NCBI GenBank assembly: GCA_013215385.1 | Contig: JABSOY010000008.1 | Location: 310,001-374,000, forward strand | Origin: Colwellia sp. | GTDB taxonomy: Bacteria > Pseudomonadota > Gammaproteobacteria > Enterobacterales > Alteromonadaceae | DNA: 64,000 bases | Direction of reading: 5' to 3' | Shown: positions 8,845 to 18,881 of the stretch, in pieces | Numbering within the stretch: the first letter of the stretch is position 1 | Layout: each line of letters opens with the position of its first letter | Notes under the pieces: generated by a model | The model's database searches: none | What the model was told of the DNA's origin: nothing | Seen by the model: only the letters and a program-made list of their open reading frames with translations | Position numbers and translations under genes: made by a program

Positions 8845-8861
8845 CTGGCACTATGCTTGCA
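8845..8861 (+). promoter_or_regulatory. Sigma-54 (RpoN) promoter for the fliE operon
   Basis: CTGGCACTATGCTTGCA is a full match to the YTGGCAC-N5-TTGCW consensus, with GG at 8847-8848 and GC at 8859-8860. The start of transcription should fall near 8872, about 64 bp before fliE. The 311-bp gap from flrC to fliE also holds the palindrome at 8683; nothing else was recognised in it. Confidence 0.92.
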
Positions 8862-8935
8862 ATGTCATGTTATATCGTTCACTAACCCCTTATTTATTGG
8901 CTTAGTAGCAAAAAATTGACACAAGTGAGTAATCC

Positions 8936-9301
8936 ATGAATATCAATACGAACTCTTTATACGCACAAATGCAAAGTATGTCGCTTGGCAACTCATCACT
9001 ACAAAACAGTCCACTTGAAAAAATGGGCAATAATTTTGCTATGGGTGATAACGCAACACCAGCAGTGAATAAGTCAGCGAGTAACTTTGGCGATATGCTC
9101 AAAGATGCTGTAAATACGGTTAATGATATTCAAAAAGATGCTGGCGCAAAGAAAATTGCTTTTGAAATGGGTGATCGTAGCGTTACTCTTGCCGATACCA
9201 TGGTGGCTAGCGCTAAAGCGGGCATTGCATTTGATGCCACCGTACAAATACGTAATAAGTTTGTTGAAGCCTATAAAGAAATTATGAATATGCCAGTGTA
9301 A
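8936..9301 (+). CDS. fliE: Flagellar hook-basal body complex protein FliE
   Basis: The 121-residue protein carries the conserved FliE C-terminal half: FGDMLKDAVNTVNDIQKDA, then DTMVASAKAGIAFDATVQIRNKFVEAYKEIMNMPV. FliE links the MS ring (FliF) to the proximal rod (FlgB) and is exported by the flagellar type III system, so it has no Sec signal. It is first in the fliEFGHIJ operon behind a consensus sigma-54 promoter. The gap to fliF is 65 bp. Confidence 0.96.
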   Translation: MNINTNSLYAQMQSMSLGNSSLQNSPLEKMGNNFAMGDNATPAVNKSASNFGDMLKDAVNTVNDIQKDAGAKKIAFEMGDRSVTLADTMVASAKAGIAFDATVQIRNKFVEAYKEIMNMPV

Positions 9302-9366
9302 ATAATACGCTGGTAATAAAAGTAATCATTAAGAAAAATAACGCTAAGTGGTAGTGGAGAAAATAA

Positions 9367-11094
9367 GTGGCTGATACTGATAATAGTTCGATGGTTGTTG
9401 CAGACGGTGGCGCAGGGCTAATGGCAAGTGATGGCGATAGCGGTATAGCAGATGAGCAAAAGTCAGGTTTTGCGTCAGCGATGGGCAATGTCGACTTACT
9501 CCGTCAACTGACCTTGATTATGGCGCTGGCAATATGTTTAGCGATTGCTGTTTTCGTTATTATGTGGGCGAATCAGCCTGAGTATAGGTTCCTTACCAAA
9601 CAACCGACCGAACAGCTTATTAAAACTATGGACTTTCTTGACGCTAATGGATACAACGGCACTTATCGTCAAGCAAATAACACTATTTCAGTACCGAGTG
9701 ATCAATACCAAGACATTAAAATGGCATTAGCCCGAGAAGGTTTTTCTGACGAGCGATCCGAAGGGGGTGAAATTATTATGCAAGACATGGGCTTTGGTGT
9801 AAGCCAACGTCTTGAAACAGAACGCCTTAAGTTTTCTCGTGAACAGCAACTAGCTCGAACTGTAGAAGAGTTAAAATCAATTACTCGCGCTAAAGTATTA
9901 CTGGCGATACCCCGTGAGAATATCTTTGCAAAACGCACACGTAGTCCCTCAGCTACTGTTGTTTTAACCATGCGTAAAGGTCGATTGTTATCAGAAGAAG
10001 AAGTCGACGCCGTTGTTGATATTATCGCTTCAGCTGTTCAAGGCATGGAACCCAATCGAGTAACGGTTACTGATCAAAATGGTCGATTATTGAATTCAGG
10101 CTCGCAAACTTCAGTATCTTCTCGTTCACGTAAAGAATTTGAAATGGAACGAAAACGTGAAAATGAGTATTTAAGTAAAATAGATAGCATATTGATCCCC
10201 GTTATCGGTTTAGGAAATTATACTGCTCAAGTTGATGTAACCATGGACTTTACTTCCAGCGAAGAAATGCAACGTCGTTATAATTCAGATTTACCCGCAC
10301 TACGCAGTGAAATGAAAGTTGAAGACAATACCATAGGTGGTTTACTCGGTGGCATCCCTGGTGCGCTGAGTAATCAGCCGCCACTTGATTCAAATATTCC
10401 AGAAAACGCTAATGGCGGGGCACAACAAAGAGCAATGCCGGGACGTAAACACCTAGAGTTAACTCGGAACTATGAACTAGATGAAGCAATAAGTCATACC
10501 AAACAACAATCGGGTGTTATTCGTCGTATTAGTGTTTCTGTTGCGCTTGATTACTTAACGGCAACAAGCGCAGAAGGTGCGACTACACAGTCACCTAGAA
10601 CGGTTGAAGAAATGGCAAATATACGTCGTTTATTACAAGGTAGTATTGGTTTTAATTTACAACGTGGTGATGTTTTAGAAGTAGTGACATTACCCTTCGC
10701 GCGACCTGATGTTGAAGCAATTCCAGAAATCCCTTTTTATGAAAATGAGAGCATGTTGAAATATTTCAAGCTGGGGATGGGCGCGTTAGTTATTATTGTA
10801 CTAATATTCGCCGTAGTAAAACCTATGCTTAAACGACTAATTAATCCGGATCAAACTCCTGATGATTATGGTGATAAATCGCTTGATAGCCATATTGACT
10901 TAGGCGACGAAACTATGGATATGCTAACATCAGAGTTTGACGCTGCAGCGGTAGGTTTTGCTCCTGATGGTAGTTTACAATTACCCGACCTACATCGCGA
11001 TGAAGATGTCTTAAAAGCAGTTCGTGCGCTCGTAGCTAATGAGCCTGAACTTTCTTCTCAAGTAGTTAAAAGTTGGTTGAACGAAGATGAGTGA
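9367..11094 (+). CDS. fliF: Flagellar MS-ring protein FliF
   Basis: The 575-residue protein starts with GTG preceded by a purine-rich GTGGAGAA stretch. It has two membrane segments (about 42-62 and 465-485), flanking the large periplasmic ring-building domain with the conserved segments LAREGFS and QDMGFGVSQRLETERLKFSREQ (the second given in part). The acidic C-terminal tail ending LNEDE is the FliG-binding region. It forms the MS ring, housing for the export gate. The reading frame overlaps fliG by 8 bp. Confidence 0.97.
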   Translation: MADTDNSSMVVADGGAGLMASDGDSGIADEQKSGFASAMGNVDLLRQLTLIMALAICLAIAVFVIMWANQPEYRFLTKQPTEQLIKTMDFLDANGYNGTYRQANNTISVPSDQYQDIKMALAREGFSDERSEGGEIIMQDMGFGVSQRLETERLKFSREQQLARTVEELKSITRAKVLLAIPRENIFAKRTRSPSATVVLTMRKGRLLSEEEVDAVVDIIASAVQGMEPNRVTVTDQNGRLLNSGSQTSVSSRSRKEFEMERKRENEYLSKIDSILIPVIGLGNYTAQVDVTMDFTSSEEMQRRYNSDLPALRSEMKVEDNTIGGLLGGIPGALSNQPPLDSNIPENANGGAQQRAMPGRKHLELTRNYELDEAISHTKQQSGVIRRISVSVALDYLTATSAEGATTQSPRTVEEMANIRRLLQGSIGFNLQRGDVLEVVTLPFARPDVEAIPEIPFYENESMLKYFKLGMGALVIIVLIFAVVKPMLKRLINPDQTPDDYGDKSLDSHIDLGDETMDMLTSEFDAAAVGFAPDGSLQLPDLHRDEDVLKAVRALVANEPELSSQVVKSWLNEDE

Positions 11095-12136
11095 TGAATT
11101 ACAAGAGTTAGCTCCAGTCCCATCTGGTTTTGATGTTGACAAACTAGACGGTGCAGAGAAAGCGGCGATATTATTACTAAGTTTATCGGAAGAAGATGCT
11201 GCGCAAATATTAAAACACTTAGAGCCTAAGCAGGTTCAACAAGTGGGTATGATCATGGCGGCAATGGAAGATTTTACTCAGGAAAAAATCACTGCTGTAC
11301 ATAAATTATTTATTCATGAAATACAGAACTTCAGCACCATTGGTTTTCAAAGTGAAGAGTTTGTTCGTAAAGCATTAACGGCAGCATTAGGTGAAGACCG
11401 CGCGGGTAATTTGATCGATCAAATTGTTATGGGCAGCGGCGCTAAAGGTTTAGATTCATTAAAATGGATGGACTCAAAACAAGTTGCCAACATTATTCGT
11501 AATGAGCATCCTCAAATTCAAACCATTGTTTTATCTTACTTAGAGCCAGAACAATCTGCTGAAATCATGAGCCAATTCGCAGAAAAAGTTCGCTTAGACT
11601 TAATGATGCGGATAGCTAACCTTGAAGAAGTACAACCAGCGGCACTACAAGAATTGAATGAAATTATGGAGAAACAGTTTGCCGGCCAAGCGGGTGCACA
11701 AGCTGCTAAAATGGGCGGTTTGAAAGCTGCTGCAGACATAATGAACTACCTTGAAACCAATGTTGAAGGTATGCTAATGGACTCCATTCGTGAACACGAC
11801 GAAGAAATGAGCCAACAAATTCAAGATTTAATGTTTGTCTTTGAAAATCTTGCTGATGTTGATGACCGTGGTATACAAGCAATCCTGAGAGAAGTGCAAC
11901 AAGATGCACTGATGAAAGCGATTAAAGGTGCTGACGACGCCTTGAAAGAAAAAATTATGGCTAACATGTCTAAGCGTGCAGCAGAAATGCTGGCAGATGA
12001 TCTTGAAGCTATGGGGCCTGTTCGTATTAGTGAAGTAGAAGCAGCACAAAAAGAAATACTTTCTGTCGCAAGACGGTTATCTGACGCTGGTGAAATTATG
12101 CTAGGTGGTGCAGGTGGCGGTGATGAATTCCTTTAG
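11087..12136 (+). CDS. fliG: Flagellar motor switch protein FliG
   Basis: The 349-residue length is usual for FliG. Visible are the N-terminal FliF-binding domain (DKLDGAEKAAILLLSLSEEDA in part), the middle-domain EHPQ motif in IRNEHPQIQ, and the C-terminal torque domain with charged residues near 285-345. FliG couples stator movement to rotor rotation and binds FliF and FliM. It overlaps fliF by 8 bp and precedes fliH by 9 bp. Confidence 0.97.
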   Translation: MSDELQELAPVPSGFDVDKLDGAEKAAILLLSLSEEDAAQILKHLEPKQVQQVGMIMAAMEDFTQEKITAVHKLFIHEIQNFSTIGFQSEEFVRKALTAALGEDRAGNLIDQIVMGSGAKGLDSLKWMDSKQVANIIRNEHPQIQTIVLSYLEPEQSAEIMSQFAEKVRLDLMMRIANLEEVQPAALQELNEIMEKQFAGQAGAQAAKMGGLKAAADIMNYLETNVEGMLMDSIREHDEEMSQQIQDLMFVFENLADVDDRGIQAILREVQQDALMKAIKGADDALKEKIMANMSKRAAEMLADDLEAMGPVRISEVEAAQKEILSVARRLSDAGEIMLGGAGGGDEFL

Positions 12137-12145
12137 AGTTATAAA

Positions 12146-12940
12146 ATGAAAGTATTAGCAACAAATACCAATAAGGTCATTAAAGCAAATGCCGAAGATG
12201 AAACAGATGTTTGGTCATTACCTGCTGTTGAACCTGAAAATAGCCAAATTGACGAGACTACCAATGCCATGGGCAAAAAGCCTACTTGGCGCTTTGAACC
12301 ACCAGAAAAAATGGAAGTCGATGAGGTTGTGCCTTTAACGGCACAAGATATTGAAAATATTCGCCAAGCTGCTTTCGATGAAGGTTTTAATCAGGGAAAA
12401 GAAGATGGTTTTGCTAAAGGTTACGAGGAAGGTAAAACGACGGGTCATGAAGAAGGTATAAAGCTTGGCCATCAAGAGGGGTTGGAAACAGGCTTAGCAC
12501 AAGGGAAAGAAAGTATTGATGAGCAATCTTTAGCATGGCAGTCATTAACTGATCAGTTACATAAGCCAATGCAAGATATTGAAAAAAATGTAGAACAGCA
12601 ACTTATTCATCTAGTGGTACAGTTAACCGAAGCTATTACCTTAGAAGAAGCAAAAACCAACCCTGATATTCTAGTTGGTGCTATTGCTGCTGGTATAAAA
12701 GCTCTGCCTAGTCAAGAAGCGCAAACACAGATTTTACTTCACCCTGATGATATCAAACGTGTTGAAAAGCAGTTTGGTAAAGAACATGTCAAAGAGCATG
12801 GCTGGCGTTTACTTGCAGCACCGCAATTAGTGCCGGGCAGCTGTCAAATTGAAAATAGCACATCTAATGTAGATCTTAGCGTTAAATCTCGAATAAAAGA
12901 AGTTTTGGACTCATTTTTGCAAGATGCTTTATATCAGTAA
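12146..12940 (+). CDS. fliH: Flagellar assembly protein FliH
   Basis: The 264-residue protein has a central run of glycine-spaced helix repeats (about residues 88-128, repeating GxxxG as in GFNQGKEDGFAKGYEEG), a FliH hallmark, followed by a V-type ATPase subunit E-like C-terminal domain. FliH binds and restrains the export ATPase FliI and helps dock it at FliN/FlhA. It lies 9 bp after fliG and 30 bp before fliI. Confidence 0.93.
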   Translation: MKVLATNTNKVIKANAEDETDVWSLPAVEPENSQIDETTNAMGKKPTWRFEPPEKMEVDEVVPLTAQDIENIRQAAFDEGFNQGKEDGFAKGYEEGKTTGHEEGIKLGHQEGLETGLAQGKESIDEQSLAWQSLTDQLHKPMQDIEKNVEQQLIHLVVQLTEAITLEEAKTNPDILVGAIAAGIKALPSQEAQTQILLHPDDIKRVEKQFGKEHVKEHGWRLLAAPQLVPGSCQIENSTSNVDLSVKSRIKEVLDSFLQDALYQ

Positions 12941-12970
12941 CATCTTGTAAAAAAGAGTCAAAATACCGCT

Positions 12971-14332
12971 ATGCTTGATACCTCCCGCCTTAATGAAAGA
13001 CTAAAGAATTGCGAAGAATTTATTCATTCGCATAAAGTTTCTGTTGCTGGTCGCTTGGTACGAGTTGTTGGTTTAACACTTGAAGCGGTCGGAGTAAAAG
13101 CGGCGATAGGTAGTCAGTGCTTAGTTGAAACATCACAAGGCGATTTAATTGCCGAAATTGTCGGCTTTTCGAAAGATATTACTTTCCTAATGCCAGAGCT
13201 AAGTTTACAAGGGGTTCTTCCTGGTGCTCGTGTTGTCCCCCTAACCACGAAATTTCGTTTACCTCTTTCTATGGATCTACTTGGTCGAGTTGTTGACGGT
13301 GTTGGTAAACCACTTGACGGCAAAGGGCCGATTAAAAATTCAGATGATTACCAGATAAACTCTAAACCGATAAATCCATTATCACGTCGTGCTATTACAG
13401 AACCTTTAGACGTAGGTGTACGCGCAATTAATAGTTTTTTAACGGTAGGTATTGGTCAACGAATGGGGTTATTTGCTGGCTCAGGTGTTGGTAAAAGTGT
13501 TTTGTTAGGAATGATGACACGTGGTACTACGGCCGATGTGATTGTTGTTGGCCTGATTGGTGAGCGTGGTCGAGAAGTAAAAGAATTTATTGAAGAAATT
13601 TTAGGAGAAGAAGGGCGAGCTAGATCTGTGGTCGTTGCCGCCCCCGCGGATAATTCCCCATTGATGCGTTTAAAAGGTTGTGAAACAGCGGTTCAAATTG
13701 CGGAATATTTTAGAGATCAGGGTTTGAATGTACTATTACTTATCGATTCACTCACCCGTTACGCTCAAGCGCAACGTGAAATAGCACTTGCTGTAGGTGA
13801 GCCGCCGGCGACTAAAGGTTATCCGCCTTCAGTTTTTTCAAAGTTACCACAACTCGTTGAACGGGCCGGAAACGGCGGAGACGGACAAGGTTCTATAACT
13901 GGTTTTTTTACGGTATTAACCGAGGGCGATGATTTGCAAGACCCCATTGCTGATGCAGCTCGCGCTATATTAGACGGTCATATTGTATTATCTCGCTCGC
14001 TCGCAGATGCTGGGCACTATCCTGCCGTAGATATAGAAGGTTCAATTAGCCGTGTTATGCCTATGGTTACCAGTGACGAGCATCAGCAACTAGCTAGACA
14101 ACTTAAGCAAGTTTATTCGTTATATCAACAAAATAAAGATCTCATTGCTATTGGTGCATATAGCCGTGGTAATGATCCGCGAATCGATCAATCCATTGAC
14201 TTAATGCCGGTAATTACGTTTTTTCTGCAGCAAAAAATGCTAGAAGTTATTCCATACGACCAAAGCTTAGCGCAATTACAGGAAATACTTTCTGCGGCGC
14301 AAGCACATGCTCAAAATAAGCAAGGGCAATAA
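12971..14332 (+). CDS. fliI: Flagellum-specific export ATPase FliI
   Basis: The 453-residue protein resembles the F1-ATPase beta subunit. It has Walker [13 protein letters not shown] near residue 165-176, Walker [21 protein letters not shown] in part, and the type III ATPase segment [14 protein letters not shown]. FliI forms a cytoplasmic hexamer energising early steps of flagellar protein export with FliH and FliJ. Length and spacing are ordinary. Confidence 0.97.
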   Translation: MLDTSRLNERLKNCEEFIHSHKVSVAGRLVRVVGLTLEAVGVKAAIGSQCLVETSQGDLIAEIVGFSKDITFLMPELSLQGVLPGARVVPLTTKFRLPLSMDLLGRVVDGVGKPLDGKGPIKNSDDYQINSKPINPLSRRAITEPLDVGVRAINSFLTVGIGQRMGLFAGSGVGKSVLLGMMTRGTTADVIVVGLIGERGREVKEFIEEILGEEGRARSVVVAAPADNSPLMRLKGCETAVQIAEYFRDQGLNVLLLIDSLTRYAQAQREIALAVGEPPATKGYPPSVFSKLPQLVERAGNGGDGQGSITGFFTVLTEGDDLQDPIADAARAILDGHIVLSRSLADAGHYPAVDIEGSISRVMPMVTSDEHQQLARQLKQVYSLYQQNKDLIAIGAYSRGNDPRIDQSIDLMPVITFFLQQKMLEVIPYDQSLAQLQEILSAAQAHAQNKQGQ

Positions 14333-14374
14333 AATGTCACCTGCTAAAAGTTGCACTTATAGAAGGGGTCACAT

Positions 14375-14824
14375 ATGCCGTTGAAACAGTTAAATACACT
14401 GCATAAGTACGAAGAGAGTAAAGAAAAAAAGTCAGCACAAGACCTGCAAAAAGCAGAGCTTGAATATCAACAAAACTTAGAACGTTTAAAAAGTGTCAGT
14501 GATTATCGTCTTGAATATATGAAGCGACTAAATGCCCGCTCCATTGAAGGTATTGATAGTGCGACATTTAGTCATTTTCATGCTTTTATCGCTAAATTGG
14601 ATAATGCTGCCGAGCAAGTTGATATCGCTATTGTACAAAGTAAGGCTATGGTTGAAAAACGAAAAAAACAATGGCTTGCCCAGCGTCAAAAAATTCAAGC
14701 CGTGGAACTGCTACTTGAAAAGAAAAAGAAAGCAATAGCGTTAATTGCCAATAAACAAGAACAAAAAATGTTTGACGAAATTGCGACTCAACAATTTGTC
14801 CGCCGTAAAATGCAGGCCTATTAA
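14375..14824 (+). CDS. fliJ: Flagellar export protein FliJ
   Basis: The 149-residue, highly charged, all-helical protein fits FliJ, an antiparallel coiled coil that sits in the FliI ring and contacts FlhA. Sequence identity in this family is low, so the call leans on size, composition and position after fliI. It is preceded by a good GAAGGGG ribosome site. It is the last gene before an internal sigma-54 promoter. Confidence 0.9.
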   Translation: MPLKQLNTLHKYEESKEKKSAQDLQKAELEYQQNLERLKSVSDYRLEYMKRLNARSIEGIDSATFSHFHAFIAKLDNAAEQVDIAIVQSKAMVEKRKKQWLAQRQKIQAVELLLEKKKKAIALIANKQEQKMFDEIATQQFVRRKMQAY

Positions 14825-14850
14825 TCACTTTAATAAGCCTATTACATTCT

Positions 14851-14867
14851 ATGGAACAATATTTGCT
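14851..14867 (+). promoter_or_regulatory. Sigma-54 (RpoN) promoter before fliK
   Basis: ATGGAACAATATTTGCT has GG at 14853-14854 and GC at 14865-14866, exactly ten bases apart, with the TTTGCT downstream half-site. Start of transcription is expected near 14878, 83 bp upstream of fliK. It would let fliK-flhB be transcribed separately from fliEFGHIJ. Confidence 0.75.
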
Positions 14868-14960
14868 TAATATATTGTTAATGAAACAACGATCAATAAA
14901 TAAGGTTATAACGATTAAAGCTGTAGCCAAAAAATTAACGTCAAATGAATAAGGTTTACT

Positions 14961-17039
14961 ATGCCGCAAGTTAATACATTAGCCATAGATATAGCGCCAA
15001 GTAATGATTACAGCTCTGCTCAATCGGGAAAGTCAGCTGCTCAAAATAGCGCTAGTAAAGATTTTTCCCAAGTGATTGACGAGCATTATCAAGTGCAGCA
15101 AAGCGGCAAAAAAAGTGAGTCGAGTGGCAATAGCACGAAAAACTATACTGACACTCATGCCGATAATACTTCTTCGTCGGCAAAAAACGAAGCAGGCAAT
15201 ACGCCGATAAAAGATAAATATCCAAAGAACGTAGCTGATAAAAAAATTATTGAAGAAAACAATACCGAACAAGTAACATCAGCTAAACCATCAACAAACG
15301 AAAATTCTGAATCTGAAAATAGCCATTCCACAGATATTTCCGAGCAGTCTAAAAGTGACAATATTGTTCAAACACCTGTAACTAAAGACATCGATAATTC
15401 ACAGACGAGTGCTGAGCAATTGATATCGTTACTATCTGCGTCAGAAAAAATACTCAGTACAGAAAACAAACAGCAAAAAAGTGTAAATAAAGAAAGTGAG
15501 CTTAAAGGTCAAGAAAAAAATCAAACGAAAACCGATATTGATGCACTGTTAAGACAAGTACTTTTAGGAAATGATAAAAAACAAAGTTCAGAGCGTATAA
15601 CCACTGATACCAGCAGTAATGATGTCAGTAGTAAGCCAAAAGTGACGGCTGAAGTTAATATTGGTGAAATTGTTAATAAAGAAAAAACAGAACAACAATT
15701 AACGAACGCAGCTGATAAAACTAATGAAACCGAATTCGCTGAAAAGGCCGGAAAATCAACGAATGATAAGCAGTTAAACCGTGAAGTAACAGATAAAATC
15801 ACCAATGTAACGGCTGATAAAACTTCAAATAGGTCTATAGATAAAGCTGTAGCTACAGATAAATCTACAGATAAAATGATGGCATTGTCTGATAAAGAAA
15901 ATACGTCATCTAAAGCAGAATATTCAACTAACGAAGTTGAAGCGCTGCTGACAAGTATGAAAAATACCTCTACTGAGGCAGAGCTTGCCCAAGCTAAAGC
16001 CTTATTTTCAGCGGAACAAGAAAGGATTTCAGCGGCGAATAAAGGCAATGCCACTATCGATAAAGTTACCAGCTTCTCCGAAAAACCAGTGATAACATCA
16101 ACGAATAGCGTAAGTAGTCAAAGCATTACTATTGAAAATATAACTAATGAAGATGGTGAAGTGTTAGCAAGTATTACAAGTAATAAAGCCGCTTTTGCAG
16201 GTGTTTCTGTTTCAGGTGAAAAACAGGCGCAAGAAAGTAATCAAAACCATAGTCGAGTGATCAATCAAGCAACACAAAAAGTGATCGAACAACAAACGCC
16301 AAATATGGGCAACTCATCCCAAGACCAATCATCTAGTCAGCAAAATAAAAGCACATCAGAAAGTATAATTACGCCAGAAAAACTGGTTGTTAATGAAGTG
16401 CCAATAAATGAAAAGCAGTTTAACGAGCTTTTTGATAAAAAATTAGTCAATACAGGTCTTGAAAGTTCGAATAATCGAGATAACCATCAGATTAATGAAG
16501 CAACAAAGTCAACGGCTTCAGCTGAAGAAATGATCACTAAACTCGCTAATGATACTGCACAGTCTACCGCTCAATCGGTAACGAATGCCAAACAAATAAC
16601 GTCATTACAAAATGAAGCATTATCCGTGTATCGTAAAGATTTTGCGGGCTCTGTAAAAGATAAAGTGATGGTGATGATGAACCAAAAGCTTCAACAAATA
16701 GAAATTCGTTTAGATCCCCAAGAGCTCGGTAATGTGCATGTTAAAATTAATCTGCAAAACGAACAAGCTGTGGTGAGTTTTACTGTTCAAAACCAACAAG
16801 CTAAAGAAGCCTTCGATCAAAATTTAGGTCGCTTAAAAGAAATGCTTGCTGAAAGTGGAGTCGATGTTGGTGATGCTAATGTGGAACAGCAAAACAAACA
16901 AAGTGACGAAGAACAACTAGGAGGTAGTGGTCATAGTCGCGGCGGTGATGACAACCATGAGGATTTGTCAGGCTTAAGTGACACAAAAACGATAAATCTG
17001 GTTAAAGGTTCATCAACTGGTGTCGATTACTACGCATAA
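14961..17039 (+). CDS. fliK: Flagellar hook-length control protein FliK
   Basis: At 692 residues this is long for the family (E. coli FliK is about 375). Residues 1-560 are hydrophilic and low in complexity, rich in Ser, Thr, Asn, Lys and Asp, with only weak periodicity. The conserved Flg_hook domain is at about 570-650, including QQIEIRLDPQELGNVHVKI. FliK is exported as a molecular ruler and switches substrate specificity through FlhB. A sigma-54 site lies upstream. The long N-terminal part could mean a longer hook or a poorly ordered ruler. Confidence 0.94.
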   Translation: MPQVNTLAIDIAPSNDYSSAQSGKSAAQNSASKDFSQVIDEHYQVQQSGKKSESSGNSTKNYTDTHADNTSSSAKNEAGNTPIKDKYPKNVADKKIIEENNTEQVTSAKPSTNENSESENSHSTDISEQSKSDNIVQTPVTKDIDNSQTSAEQLISLLSASEKILSTENKQQKSVNKESELKGQEKNQTKTDIDALLRQVLLGNDKKQSSERITTDTSSNDVSSKPKVTAEVNIGEIVNKEKTEQQLTNAADKTNETEFAEKAGKSTNDKQLNREVTDKITNVTADKTSNRSIDKAVATDKSTDKMMALSDKENTSSKAEYSTNEVEALLTSMKNTSTEAELAQAKALFSAEQERISAANKGNATIDKVTSFSEKPVITSTNSVSSQSITIENITNEDGEVLASITSNKAAFAGVSVSGEKQAQESNQNHSRVINQATQKVIEQQTPNMGNSSQDQSSSQQNKSTSESIITPEKLVVNEVPINEKQFNELFDKKLVNTGLESSNNRDNHQINEATKSTASAEEMITKLANDTAQSTAQSVTNAKQITSLQNEALSVYRKDFAGSVKDKVMVMMNQKLQQIEIRLDPQELGNVHVKINLQNEQAVVSFTVQNQQAKEAFDQNLGRLKEMLAESGVDVGDANVEQQNKQSDEEQLGGSGHSRGGDDNHEDLSGLSDTKTINLVKGSSTGVDYYA

Positions 17040-17129
17040 ATGACAAAACTCATTGGCTAGTTGGTGATTCAAGGATATAGTTGCCTAATAGAAGAATTAA
17101 ACAATTAAATTAATATTAAAGGCTTAATA

Positions 17130-17690
17130 ATGGCTGACGAAAAAGACGAGAGTAAAGAGTTAGAGCTTGATAACCCGGGTAAAAAGAAAAAAATGATCAT
17201 CATTATTGCGCTTGTAGTGGTTTTAGCTGCAGCTGCGGGTGGAGCCTATTTTTTTATGGGCGGAAGTGATGACGCAGTTTCCCAAGAACAACTTGATGCT
17301 GAGCTTGATAGCGGTAGCAGTGGTGACAATGCCGATGATGGTGCTCCAGTAGAGGCTGTTGCTAGTACAGGAACGGCTTTATATGTTCCTATGCCAAGAC
17401 CTTTTCGCTTTAATGTTCCAGGTGCAGCTCGTGATCGCTTTGTCGAAATTAGAGTGCAGCTTTTAGTACGCGGTTCTGATAACGAAGAAGCAGCGAAAAA
17501 ACACGTGCCTTTAATTGAAAGTACCTTGTTAGCGATTTTTTCAATGTCAAATGCTGATGACTTAGCAACAAGTGCAGGTAAAATTTCTTTAAAACAAAAA
17601 TCTTTAGCTGAAGTTCATAAAGTTATGAAAGAAGTCGAAGACAGCAATGTCGTAGAGAAAGTACTGTTTACCGGCTTTGTTATGCAGTAA
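17130..17690 (+). CDS. fliL: Flagellar basal body-associated protein FliL
   Basis: The 186-residue protein has a lysine-rich cytoplasmic N-terminus (GKKKK), one membrane segment at about 22-43, an acidic glycine/serine linker, and the periplasmic FliL domain ending in VLFTGFVMQ. FliL surrounds and stabilises the stators. It lies in the fliK-flhB run, 90 bp behind fliK and 61 bp before fliM. Confidence 0.94.
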   Translation: MADEKDESKELELDNPGKKKKMIIIIALVVVLAAAAGGAYFFMGGSDDAVSQEQLDAELDSGSSGDNADDGAPVEAVASTGTALYVPMPRPFRFNVPGAARDRFVEIRVQLLVRGSDNEEAAKKHVPLIESTLLAIFSMSNADDLATSAGKISLKQKSLAEVHKVMKEVEDSNVVEKVLFTGFVMQ

Positions 17691-17751
17691 ATCAAATAAT
17701 AATTACCCGTAAAACAGCAATAAGTTAAGTATATAAAAAAGAGATTATCGA

Positions 17752-18822
17752 GTGAGTGATTTATTATCCCAAGACGAAATTGATGCGCTATTACATGGTG
17801 TTGATGACGTTGAAGAAGAGGAAGTTGTTGAGGAATTTGCCCAAGATGAATCGGGTACTTCTGACTATGACTTTTCATCACAAGATCGAATTGTCCGTGG
17901 TCGAATGCCGACCTTGGAAATGGTCAATGAACGATTTGCTCGCCATATGCGGATCAGCTTGTTTAATATGATGCGACGTACAGCTGAAGTGTCAATTAAT
18001 GGCATTCAAATGATCAAGTTTGGTGAGTACGTTCATACCCTATTTGTACCGACCAGTTTGAATATGGTACGTTTTCGTCCTCTTAAAGGTACTGCACTCA
18101 TCACGATGGAAGCACGATTAGTGTTCATATTAGTGGATAATTTCTTTGGTGGTGATGGTCGCTATCATGCAAAAATTGAAGGGCGTGAATTTACGCCGAC
18201 CGAGCGCCGTATCATTCAAATGTTATTAAAACTAATTTTTGAAGATTACAAAGAAGCATGGTCACCGGTTATGGATGTTTCTTTTGAATATTTAGATTCT
18301 GAAGTGAATCCGTCAATGGCAAATATTGTTAGCCCAACCGAAGTTGTTGTGATCAGCTCTTTCCATATCGAACTTGATGGTGGTGGTGGGGATTTTCACG
18401 TGGCACTTCCTTATTCTATGCTCGAGCCGATACGAGAATTACTTGATGCTGGTGTACAAAGTGATAAAGAAGACACCGACATGCGTTGGTCGAAAGCTCT
18501 TCGTGATGAAATTTTAGATGTACCCGTTGAATTGTCGACTAAGTTTATCTCCGTTGATCTGTCGCTGCAGAAAATTATGGATTTAGAAAAGGGTGACATA
18601 ATTCCTATTGATATGCCTGAACATATTACGGTACTAATCGAGGGGTTACCGTCTTTTAGAGCAAAACTAGGACGTAGCAGGGATAATGTTGCTATTAAAA
18701 TATCAGAGAAAATTAAACGTCCTGAGTCAGTGAAAAATGAACTCACTATATTAACCAAAGGTGGTAAGCGACTCGATAGCGATGGGGAACTATACCTTTT
18801 GGAAGAGGACTTTGAATATTAA
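17752..18822 (+). CDS. fliM: Flagellar motor switch protein FliM
   Basis: The 356-residue protein starts with GTG. Its N-terminus, SDLLSQDEIDALLHG, is the classic CheY-P binding peptide, followed by an acidic linker, the CheC-like middle domain and a C-terminal SPOA domain (after about residue 255). FliM forms the C ring with FliG and FliN and receives the CheY-P signal. The N-terminal peptide resembles the three motif copies found in CheA of this window. Confidence 0.97.
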   Translation: MSDLLSQDEIDALLHGVDDVEEEEVVEEFAQDESGTSDYDFSSQDRIVRGRMPTLEMVNERFARHMRISLFNMMRRTAEVSINGIQMIKFGEYVHTLFVPTSLNMVRFRPLKGTALITMEARLVFILVDNFFGGDGRYHAKIEGREFTPTERRIIQMLLKLIFEDYKEAWSPVMDVSFEYLDSEVNPSMANIVSPTEVVVISSFHIELDGGGGDFHVALPYSMLEPIRELLDAGVQSDKEDTDMRWSKALRDEILDVPVELSTKFISVDLSLQKIMDLEKGDIIPIDMPEHITVLIEGLPSFRAKLGRSRDNVAIKISEKIKRPESVKNELTILTKGGKRLDSDGELYLLEEDFEY

Positions 18823-18881
18823 TAACCTTGTTAATATCAAAGCAAACAATTGTATAAAAAAATAAATTTGAGGCCAATGGC

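Noticed and set aside
15521-16054. 177-codon minus-strand ORF inside fliK
   Set aside because: It is antisense to low-complexity fliK sequence; long open antisense frames are expected from its codon pattern, and the product resembles no protein I know.
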